From: JBJXHG01 sp046160865
GTDB taxonomy: Bacteria > Planctomycetota > UBA1135 > GCA-002686595
Length of the DNA stretch: 50,414 bases
Direction of reading: 5' to 3'
Assembly: GCA_046160865.1 (NCBI GenBank)
Contig: JBJXHG010000104.1
Span: forward strand, 1-50,414
The position numbers were made by a program, and so were the translations under genes. Every line of letters begins with the position of its first letter. Within the stretch, counting starts at the first letter, position 1. Under the pieces are notes generated by a model. The model had not been told where the DNA came from. It made no database searches and saw only the letters and a list, made by a program, of their open reading frames with translations. Below are positions 18,976-26,031 of the stretch, one piece after another.

Positions 18976-21654
18976 CTACAGTCCGGCAAACGCGCGCAGC
19001 TGCGCTTCGTGCGCCTGGATCGCCTCCATCAACGCCGTCGAATGGCTCGGACGGAGACGGCCCGAAGCCAGCCCACGCTGGAGTTCCGTCAGCGCGGCGC
19101 GCACCGGAGCACATTCGCCGTCCACCGCGAACGAGACGAGCAAGCCGACCTCGATCAAGAGCTTCAGGCCGTCGTCACGCTTGTCGGGATCGAGCTGGAA
19201 CGCGAAGACTTCCGCGAGCGGGCGCAATCCGCCGCGCGACTTCAAGTTGTCGAGCGACCACTTGCGCGCCCACCACGCGTCGCGCTCGGCTCCCGCGTAT
19301 GCATCCTTGAAGTAGCGCTCGGCGTACACCGCGCCGCCGTAACGCAACCACGCGGGCAGGCGCTTCTCGGCGTCGTACGCCGCAACGTAGTCACCACCCG
19401 TGCCCTTCGTGAGCGCACGGCGCACGGCCTTCGGGCTCGGGTCGAGCGCGTCGACGAACGAAAGTCCGACGGCGAGTCGTGCCGAGTGCACCCCGTACAA
19501 GTGGCCGTTCGGGATCTGTGGATCCCAGTAGCCCACGCCCATCCCGCGGAACGCGAGCTCGCCGTCGATGCGCTGCAGAGAGCTCTCCGCGAAGAACGCC
19601 ATGTGCACGGCGTGCAGGCGCGCGGCGTGCGCGCCCCGGCGCCGGCCGTCGGGATCGCCGAACGCGAAGCGGTCGTACTGCTCTTCGTCTCGCAAGAGCG
19701 TGACGTGAATCGGCAGGCGCGGCTCCGCGCCGAACACACGCCGCAAGTCGTCGCACGCGCGATCCATCTCGTGTTGCGCGCGCAGCGCGACCGCGCGGTC
19801 GACCGTCGTGTGCAGCACGACCTGCGGCCCTGGAATGACCCACATGTCCTCGACGCGCGCGCGCTGTCGATCCGCAGTTCTCGCGTCGAGCCAATCGCCG
19901 TGCACCTTCCACAAGAAGAGGTCGACGTTCTTCGACTCCGCGGGCGGGATCCACGCGAGGTCTTGCCGCACCCATCCGGCATCGAGCCGGCGGCGGTCCT
20001 CGAGCGTGATCCACAGTCCACTCTCGTGGTCCTTCGTCCAACCCTTCGCGATGGAGCCGGCATCCTCGGGAGGCACCCAACCGGTCTTGTTGAGCACGTA
20101 GTTGCGCGCCTTCGCGACCTCCGGGTCCTGGCTGCGCTCGTAACGCTCGAGCGCTTCCTTCGACGGGAACCAAGTGTCCTTCCCGCGCGCGTGTCCGAGC
20201 GCCTCGCGCGCCGCCGCGTGATCCGGCGCCGTGCGCAGCAGACTGCGGAGCACCGACGGCGCGGCCGCTTCCCGACCGCTCGCGCGGCACCATTCGTACA
20301 GCGCCCACAAGCGCTCGGCGTCGCGCTTCGCGTCGTCCAATCGAGTCGCGAACTCGACGTCCTCCGGCGCCGGTCGCGCGAGCAAGTTGGTGGAGTCGGT
20401 GGCCGAGAGATCGAGCTCCGCGCGCGCGACGTAGACGCACGCGGGGTCGCTCGTTCCATCCTGGAGCAGGTCGAGCGCCGTCGTGAGGCTGCGCTGCAGC
20501 TCGGCGGATTGCTCGATTCCGTTGCACACGAAACGCACGGGACGATCGAACGACACGAGCGCGTCGTGCAGGATCAGTGTCGCCTTGTGAACGCCGTTGC
20601 TCGTGAGGTGGATCGTGTTCGTCGCGCGCTCGATGCGCGCCGCCGCGCGCGCGTCGGACGCCGACGGTGCGATTTGCAGCCACGCGACACGCGTCGGAAA
20701 CGGATCACCCGGGACGACGGCCACGCTCTCGGGGTACGCGCGTCTTGGAGTCTCGAGCATCCAGCTCCACAACTCCTTCTCGCCGCCCGAGGCCATCCGC
20801 TTGATCGTGTCGATGCCGGCTGCCTTTGCTTTCTGCTCGAGCTCGGCGCCCTTCGCGCCCGCGCTGATAAGCAGGACCGGCAACGTGACGAAGTTGTCCG
20901 GCCCGAGATCGCCTGCATCGCCAGCGCGGCCGGCCACACCGGCGAAGCGCTGCGGCGTCGTGTTGCCCGCTGCGAGCGCGGTCGGCACACCTTTGCCGCG
21001 CCCAACCACGTAGATGCGGTCGAAGTCGACCGCGAAGCGCTCGCTCGCCACGCGCACCGCCGTCAACACGTGCGCGAGACCGCCGGGCCGACCGTGAATC
21101 GCGACTTGCGCCCAGTCCTCGTGCTTCGACGGCATCGCCGGACTCACGAGGATCGCGCCGTCGAGTATCTCCGGGAGCGTCCACTGTGCGCGCAGATGCT
21201 CGGCGGGCACTTCGTCGAAGTCAGGGATCGCGAGGATCAGCGGATAGCGCGTCTTCGCGGGCGCGTAGCTCTTCGGCAATCGGTACGTGAGCGCGAGCCC
21301 CGCTCCGCCGAACGTGCCCGGCTCCACCACCTCGGTTGCGATGCGCCCCGGACGCTCTTCGGCGCGCACGCGCGACAGTTGCCACGCGCGACCGAGGTCC
21401 AGTGGTTGGCGCAACGGGTCCCATCCGGGTCGCTCCGACGTGAGTCGCGCAATCTCCTTGTCGAGCTCCGCACGCGACTTCTCGATTCCAAGTCCTGCAT
21501 CACGCGCCTGCGTGTGTGCCGCGAGCGCGCTCGCGAGCTTGGCGAGATGTTCGTCGTCCGCGCGCGCGTTGCCCTGCGCGAACGCAGGATCGACGAGCAA
21601 CGCGAGCACCACGACGAGAGCGGCGAGGCGGGACGGGGTGTGGAAGTTGGTCAT
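18976..21654 (-). CDS. Secreted protein: serine-less alpha/beta-hydrolase-like domain plus tryptophan modules and degenerate peptidase-like domain (paralogue 2)
   Basis: An 892-residue protein. The ATG at 21654 gives a clear signal peptide (hydrophobic core AALVVVLALL, cleavage near AFAQ-GN). The frame continues upstream to 21873 only through repeat B2. Residues about 120-300 resemble an esterase-type alpha/beta hydrolase (RYPLILAIPDFDE; FDRIYVVGRGKGVPTAL), but the nucleophile elbow reads GRGKG (218-222) with no serine. The middle has tryptophan modules (KTGWVPPEDAG, KGWTKDHESGLWI, LAWIPPAES). The C-terminal 350 residues align in layout with the protein at 7871-9463 and share its RLPAWLRYGGAVYAERYF-type segment and FAGL end, again without HExxH. 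Both enzyme-like parts therefore look inactive. The function is unknown; export is likely. Confidence 0.77.
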   Translation of the reverse strand: MTNFHTPSRLAALVVVLALLVDPAFAQGNARADDEHLAKLASALAAHTQARDAGLGIEKSRAELDKEIARLTSERPGWDPLRQPLDLGRAWQLSRVRAEERPGRIATEVVEPGTFGGAGLALTYRLPKSYAPAKTRYPLILAIPDFDEVPAEHLRAQWTLPEILDGAILVSPAMPSKHEDWAQVAIHGRPGGLAHVLTAVRVASERFAVDFDRIYVVGRGKGVPTALAAGNTTPQRFAGVAGRAGDAGDLGPDNFVTLPVLLISAGAKGAELEQKAKAAGIDTIKRMASGGEKELWSWMLETPRRAYPESVAVVPGDPFPTRVAWLQIAPSASDARAAARIERATNTIHLTSNGVHKATLILHDALVSFDRPVRFVCNGIEQSAELQRSLTTALDLLQDGTSDPACVYVARAELDLSATDSTNLLARPAPEDVEFATRLDDAKRDAERLWALYEWCRASGREAAAPSVLRSLLRTAPDHAAAREALGHARGKDTWFPSKEALERYERSQDPEVAKARNYVLNKTGWVPPEDAGSIAKGWTKDHESGLWITLEDRRRLDAGWVRQDLAWIPPAESKNVDLFLWKVHGDWLDARTADRQRARVEDMWVIPGPQVVLHTTVDRAVALRAQHEMDRACDDLRRVFGAEPRLPIHVTLLRDEEQYDRFAFGDPDGRRRGAHAARLHAVHMAFFAESSLQRIDGELAFRGMGVGYWDPQIPNGHLYGVHSARLAVGLSFVDALDPSPKAVRRALTKGTGGDYVAAYDAEKRLPAWLRYGGAVYAERYFKDAYAGAERDAWWARKWSLDNLKSRGGLRPLAEVFAFQLDPDKRDDGLKLLIEVGLLVSFAVDGECAPVRAALTELQRGLASGRLRPSHSTALMEAIQAHEAQLRAFAGL

Positions 21655-21732
21655 GGCACTCGAAAGAGAAGGTGCGCGGGAAGAGGAAGTCGAGGAAGCG
21701 ATCGCCGACACGAAGTCGGACTCGGGCGAGCA

Positions 21733-21876
21733 ATAGTTTTCCAAGCGCGAATGCGAACCGTTCGTGTCGGAACGAGAAGAGCGACCCTCGGCGAGTTCTC
21801 GCGATTCGCCGAGGGTCGCATGGCGCCGAGCCCGCGCGAACGCGCGGCTGTCGTACTGTTTGATTTGAGCCACGGG
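21733..21876. repeat. Repeat family B, copy B2, containing a perfect 14-bp hairpin
   Basis: It shares with B1 (25691-25853) the 16-base block ccgttcgtgtcggaac (21758-21773 here), the following agaag and gattcgccgagg, and the ccacggg end. Its centre is a perfect inverted repeat, gcgaccctcggcga (21781-21794) with tcgccgagggtcgc (21806-21819), separated by 11 bases. No coding frame belongs to it. It lies in the leader region of the 892-residue secreted-protein gene on the minus strand. The outer limits are approximate. Confidence 0.55.
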
Positions 21877-22104
21877 AGTTCGCTTGCGCTCGAAGAGCTC
21901 CGTCGCGACTCGACGTCATTCGAGGCACGTCCATGCGGCTCCGCACCGGGGAGCCGTGTTCGTTGCAATCGCAACCACCATAGTGGGGTGCGGAGTGGAA
22001 GGTCTCAGGCGAGGGCGAAGAACTCTTCGAGCCGCGGCGGGCGTGTGATCGTCCGCGCCACGGCATCGCGATGGAAGTGCCGGTGCCGCGGGCAGAGCCG
22101 CCGG

Positions 22105-22191
22105 CCAGTCTTCGTGATTCGTCGAGGATCACGACGCCCGCTCACCCGCACGGACGGCTTTCGCGCCGCATGCCTTTCAGCACCGGCGGCT
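22105..22191. repeat. Repeat family B, partial copy B3
   Basis: It matches the right half of B1: ttcgtgattcgtcgaggatc, then cgcacggacggctttcgcgc, then catgcctttcagcaccggcg. It ends 16 bases before the start codon of the M23-type gene. The left half is not recognisable. Confidence 0.5.
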
Positions 22192-22207
22192 ACACTCGCG
22201 CACCGGG

Positions 22208-24046
22208 ATGGAGGCGATCCAGTACGACGTCGTGCGCTCGGTTGACGTTTGGAGAGCGCGGTGGACCAGGCGTTCCACGCTGCTCGCTCTCGTCGTTGCG
22301 GTGCTCGCAGGCGCCGCGCTGGCTGGTCAGAGCCCGTCGACGTCGCTGCGAATCAAGCTGCCCTTCGCGAAAGGCACGCAGCGCAAGTGCCTCCAAGGCA
22401 ATCACGGAGCCGCGTCGCACGCCGATGGCGTCAGCAACTTCGCGTACGACTTCGAGATGCCCGAGGGTACGCCCGTGCTCGCCGCAGCGGCGGGCCGCGT
22501 GATCTTCGTGAAACAAGATTCGACCCTCGGTGGTCCGACGCCCGACATGCTGCCGTTCGGCAACAAGGTGTGGATCGACCACGGTGGCGGAACGTATTCG
22601 ATCTACGTGCACCTGCAGGCGAACTCCGCGCTCGTTCGCCCGGGCGAGCTCGTCGACGCCGGACAGCAACTCGCGCGCAGCGGAAATACCGGCTACAGCT
22701 TCGGTCCGCACCTGCACTTCGCACTCACCGACGCGACGCAGAAGACGACGCCGTCACGCTTCGTCGACGTGGCGAGCCGTGGAGTCCCGGCCACCGGGAA
22801 CTCCTACACCTCGGGCAACGACGGCAACGACACGAGCGAGTTCCGGGGTGACTCGATCTTCGCTCCCGACATGTTCGAGCCGGACGGGATCACGCTCCAC
22901 ACGAGCATGCCGGCGACGTGTCTCGCATGGACCGACACCTACTCATTGAGAGGCAGATCGACTCGCGCAGCCAAGCAAGCCGTCCTGTACTTCTTTCCGC
23001 GCGACGAGCCGAAGGCCGTCGTTTGGCACACGGTGCCGCTCGAAACCGACGGGGCTTTCACGATCCGTTTCAAGCCGTCCGATTTCGCCGACGCCTTGTC
23101 GACGGGGGGACCGTTTCGCGTCGGCGTCGCGAGTGACGGAACCGCGCCGAGCAAGGTTTCGGTCGACGTCTGCTTCACCAGGTCCGCGCGCGACGAAGCG
23201 GGCAACGCGCTCGTGCTGCTGCGCATGCCGTTCCCGATCGGCACGACGTACCCGTACGCACGCGTGCCGACGGCGGACGGCGATGGCTACACGGAGCTCG
23301 TCGAGTTCGCGACGCCCGAGAACAGCGCGGTGCTCGCAGCGGCTGCGGGCCGCGTGATCGCGCTGGGTCGAGCCGACGCGCTCCACACTCGGATGGAGGA
23401 TCGACCGCGCAGCGTGGGCTCGCACGTCCGCGTCGATCACGGTCAGGGCGTCATCACCGACTATCTCGGGCTCGCCGCGAGCAGCATCGAAGTGATCGAA
23501 GGCGAGGTCGTGCGCGCGGGTCGCAAGCTGGGCCTGACGTCGAAGTCTCCGCTCACAGAGGAACGCGTGCTCGGGTTCGGCGTGCGGCGTCACGGACAGT
23601 CGGGAGCCACGCCGAGATTCGTCGGACTCGGTAACGCGCAGACGTTCTCCGAGACCGGAGAGGTGACCGCGCAAGACGAGGGCGGCGACGTGAGCTCGTT
23701 CGCATCGGACTCGTCGATCGTGCCCGACTGCTTCCGCGCGAACGGTGTATTGACGGCGTCGGAGTTGCCAATGAACGCCTTTCACTGCGCGTCGACGTAC
23801 TTCGTCGAGGGCACCGCTCTGGAGGGTGTGTCTCGCGTCGCGTTCCTCGTGCGCCGGCGCGCGGGAAGGAAGCTCGCCGCGAGCGTGATCGCCGCTGTGA
23901 CGGACGGTGCCTTCCGACTCGAGTTGCGATTGTCCGACGTGGAGAAGCGACTCGGGACGGGTCCGTGGGATTGGGCGTTGAGTGGTGCGACGACGCAGGC
24001 GGACTTTGCTGCCGCTCACTGGCTACCGCTCACTGTGTTGCGCTGA
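22208..24046 (+). CDS. Secreted M23-type (LytM) peptidase with a decayed tandem copy
   Basis: A 612-residue protein with an N-terminal signal or anchor (STLLALVVAVLAGAALAG, 23-40). Residues about 45-185 form an M23 metallopeptidase: SHADGVSNFAYDFEMPEGTPV gives His 71 and Asp 81, YVHL gives His 135, and GPHLHF gives His 168 and His 170. M23 enzymes cut peptide cross-links in peptidoglycan or peptides in the envelope. A beta-rich domain (about 210-325) follows. Residues about 335-605 repeat this whole plan: VEFATPENSAVLAAAAGRVI mirrors YDFEMPEGTPVLAAAAGRVI, but the zinc ligands are replaced, so the second unit is inactive. The pair looks like an internal duplication. The ATG at 22208 has only a weak upstream accggg. 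Confidence 0.87.
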   Translation: MEAIQYDVVRSVDVWRARWTRRSTLLALVVAVLAGAALAGQSPSTSLRIKLPFAKGTQRKCLQGNHGAASHADGVSNFAYDFEMPEGTPVLAAAAGRVIFVKQDSTLGGPTPDMLPFGNKVWIDHGGGTYSIYVHLQANSALVRPGELVDAGQQLARSGNTGYSFGPHLHFALTDATQKTTPSRFVDVASRGVPATGNSYTSGNDGNDTSEFRGDSIFAPDMFEPDGITLHTSMPATCLAWTDTYSLRGRSTRAAKQAVLYFFPRDEPKAVVWHTVPLETDGAFTIRFKPSDFADALSTGGPFRVGVASDGTAPSKVSVDVCFTRSARDEAGNALVLLRMPFPIGTTYPYARVPTADGDGYTELVEFATPENSAVLAAAAGRVIALGRADALHTRMEDRPRSVGSHVRVDHGQGVITDYLGLAASSIEVIEGEVVRAGRKLGLTSKSPLTEERVLGFGVRRHGQSGATPRFVGLGNAQTFSETGEVTAQDEGGDVSSFASDSSIVPDCFRANGVLTASELPMNAFHCASTYFVEGTALEGVSRVAFLVRRRAGRKLAASVIAAVTDGAFRLELRLSDVEKRLGTGPWDWALSGATTQADFAAAHWLPLTVLR

Positions 24047-24174
24047 ACGGGCTGCGAGCACGCCCTCGGCGCGAACGGATCCGTTCCACGCCGCACGAAG
24101 CTCACCGCGCGCTGAGGCTGCGGTGTCGCGGAGCGAGGTCCACCCGTACTATCACCCGTCGAGGATTCACACCT

Positions 24175-25602
24175 ATGACGGAAACGACGCGCACGGGACT
24201 CCTACCCCTCCTCTTCGTCACGACGCTCCTCGTCGGTTGCACGGCGCCCGAGGGCGAGGCGAGCGGAGTGGGACGCGACGACACGCGCCACACGCATGCA
24301 CGCGCGAGCACGACGGGTTCGATCACGATCGACGCCGCCGCACCTGCGCCGAAGGCCGCCGCGAGCCCGCTCTCCGCCGCGATCGACGCGCAGATCGACG
24401 CGGGTCGCGAGCAACTCGTCGCCTGGCGACGCCACCTCCACGAGCACCCGGAGCTCGGCAACCGCGAAGTCGAGACTGCGAAGTTCGTCGCAGCGAAGCT
24501 GCGCGCGATGGGGCTCACACCGCGGACGGGCGTCGCGAGGACGGGCGTCGTAGCGGTGATCGAGGGCGGCAAGCCCGGTCGCGTCGTCGCACTGCGCGCG
24601 GACATGGACGCGCTACCCGTGAAGGAAGAAGTCGACTTGCCCTTCGCGAGCAAAGCGACGAGCACGTTCGAAGGCAAGTCCGTCGGCGTCATGCACGCGT
24701 GCGGTCACGACGCGCACACGGCGATGTTGCTCGCGGCGGCGGAAGCCCTGCAAGCAAACCGCGCGCAACTCTCGGGGAAGGTCGTCCTGCTCTTCCAGCC
24801 CGCCGAGGAGAGCGTGCCGATCGAGGAGCAACCGGCCGGCGCGCAGCTCATGGTGCAGGACGGCGTGCTCGACGATCCGAAGGTCGACGTGATCTTCGGC
24901 CTGCACGTGTTCTCTGGAATCGAAACGGGGCGCATCGGCGTCAAGCCCGGCCCGGTGCTCGCCGCCGCCGATCGATTCGAGATCATCGTGACGGGTCGCC
25001 AAGCACATGGCTCGAAGCCCTGGGCCGGCGTCGATCCGATCGTGATCGCGAGCGAGATCGTCACCGCGCTCCAGACCGTCGTCTCGCGTTCCCAGGACAT
25101 CACGAAGGAGCCCGTCGTCGTCACCGTGGGCCAATTCGAATCCGGCGTGCGCAACAACATCATCCCGGAGACGGCGCGACTCGTCGGCACGATTCGCACG
25201 TTCGACGACGCGATGCGCGACGACGTGCACGCTCGCATCGAACGCCTCGCGAAGCGCATCGCGGAAGCGCACGGTGCGGTCGCGACCGTGCGACTCGAGA
25301 CCGGTTATCCCGTGACGTCGAACGACGCGAACCTGACGGAGTCGATGCGGCCCACGCTCGAGCGCGTCGCACCGGGCATGGTTGGCGATGCGCGCAAGAT
25401 CACGGGCGCCGAGGACTTCTCGTTCTACGCGCGCAGAGTGCCGGGGCTGTTCGTGTTCCTGGGCGTCACGCCGCAAGCGCAATGCGCGACCGCTGATTCG
25501 AATCACTCGCCGCGCTTCTTCGTCGACGAGAGCGCGCTGCCGGTCGGTGCGAAGGCGCTGGCAAATTTGGCCGCGGATTGGCTCGCGGCGAACGCGCGCT
25601 GA
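24175..25602 (+). CDS. M20-family amidohydrolase lipoprotein
   Basis: A 475-residue protein. The ATG at 24175 leads into a signal peptide with lipobox LLVGC, lipidated Cys at 22; the open frame upstream lacks this. The enzyme part resembles hippurate hydrolases and N-acyl-amino-acid amidohydrolases (M20D): RRHLHEHPELG (85-95), RADMDALPV (141-149), MHACGHDAHTAML (173-185, with metal-binding Cys 176 and His 178), FQPAEES (207-213, catalytic Glu pair), FGLHVF, and GAEDFSFYARRVPG near the end. All metal-binding residues are present, so hydrolysis of an N-acyl amino acid or similar amide is likely. The lipid anchor places it outside the cytoplasm, which is unusual for this family. It follows the M23 gene on the same strand after 128 bases. 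Confidence 0.92.
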   Translation: MTETTRTGLLPLLFVTTLLVGCTAPEGEASGVGRDDTRHTHARASTTGSITIDAAAPAPKAAASPLSAAIDAQIDAGREQLVAWRRHLHEHPELGNREVETAKFVAAKLRAMGLTPRTGVARTGVVAVIEGGKPGRVVALRADMDALPVKEEVDLPFASKATSTFEGKSVGVMHACGHDAHTAMLLAAAEALQANRAQLSGKVVLLFQPAEESVPIEEQPAGAQLMVQDGVLDDPKVDVIFGLHVFSGIETGRIGVKPGPVLAAADRFEIIVTGRQAHGSKPWAGVDPIVIASEIVTALQTVVSRSQDITKEPVVVTVGQFESGVRNNIIPETARLVGTIRTFDDAMRDDVHARIERLAKRIAEAHGAVATVRLETGYPVTSNDANLTESMRPTLERVAPGMVGDARKITGAEDFSFYARRVPGLFVFLGVTPQAQCATADSNHSPRFFVDESALPVGAKALANLAADWLAANAR

Positions 25603-26028
25603 CACGGTCGAGCAACGAAACGTAGCTCGCGGTCGATCCGGGAGAGTGCGCTCGGACCTCTTCCTCGGAGCGCTTCGCGCCAAGGACCCGAGCAGCCCGT
25701 GGTAAAAGTGCTTCGAGCGCCAAAGTCGTCCGTTCGTGTCGGAACAAGAAGCTCGACCGCAGGCGAATCCTCGTGATTCGCCGAGGATCGAGCGACGCCG
25801 TGCCGGCGCGAACGGACCGCTTTGGCGCCGAATGACTTTCACCACGGGCTGCTAGCCCGCATTTCTCACCACGTCCGTCGCGAGGTTGCGCCAGCGCGCT
25901 CGGAGCAAGGCGTTGCATCGGAATCGACCGGAGCTGACCTAGAAGGTCAGCGAGGATCGATTCCGATCCAACAACGCCGCTCCGAGCGAGTTGGCGCGAC
26001 CGCAGCAGGACGTGGTGAGAAATGCGGG
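25603..26028. other. Intergenic region made almost entirely of repeats B1 and A2
   Basis: Between the amidohydrolase stop and the radical SAM stop on the opposite strand. About 90 bases of unassigned sequence precede repeat B1 (25691-25853), and A2 (25853-26031) follows directly. No gene is supported; short frames here are repeat translations. Confidence 0.7.
25691..25853. repeat. Repeat family B, full copy B1, long imperfect palindrome
   Basis: This 163-base element has long imperfect terminal inverted repeats: it starts agcagcccgtggtaaaagt and ends actttcaccacgggctgct, which is the reverse complement except for one base, and the match continues inward through the gcgccaaag and ctttggcgc blocks. 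The centre has a hairpin-forming cgaatcctcgtgattcg. No transposase is present. It abuts repeat A2, sharing one base. Confidence 0.7.
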
Positions 26029-26031
26029 CTA
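25853..26031. repeat. Repeat family A, full copy A2, MITE-like palindrome with TA ends
   Basis: A 179-base element with perfect 24-base terminal inverted repeats (25853-25876 and 26008-26031), starting tagcccgcatttctcacc. The arms remain complementary with mismatches almost to the centre, where agctgacct and aggtcagc face each other across about three bases. Both ends show TA at the boundary, compatible with a TA target duplication. The same 179-base design recurs at 50247. It encodes no protein, so any movement would need a transposase in trans. Its right end provides the stop codon of the radical SAM gene. Confidence 0.8.

Larger units (their letters stand above)
21655..22207. other. Divergent intergenic region with repeats B2 and B3
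   Basis: A 553-base gap between two divergently transcribed exported-protein genes. It contains repeat B2 with a strong hairpin, partial repeat B3 just before the M23 gene, and about 200 bases between them in which I recognise nothing. Promoters for both genes must lie here or inside the repeats. The direction of the B elements relative to the two genes leaves open a regulatory role. Confidence 0.6.

Noticed and set aside
21655..21873. N-terminal extension of the 892-residue protein
   Set aside because: The extra 73 codons are translated from repeat B2; a similar peptide is readable from B1, where no gene is present, and the signal peptide begins at 21654.
18730..22245. A plus-strand open frame of about 1170 codons
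   Set aside because: It runs antisense to the 892-residue secreted-protein gene, is extremely rich in Arg and Val as expected for a GC-rich antisense frame, and has no domain; the minus-strand gene has a signal peptide and a paralogue.
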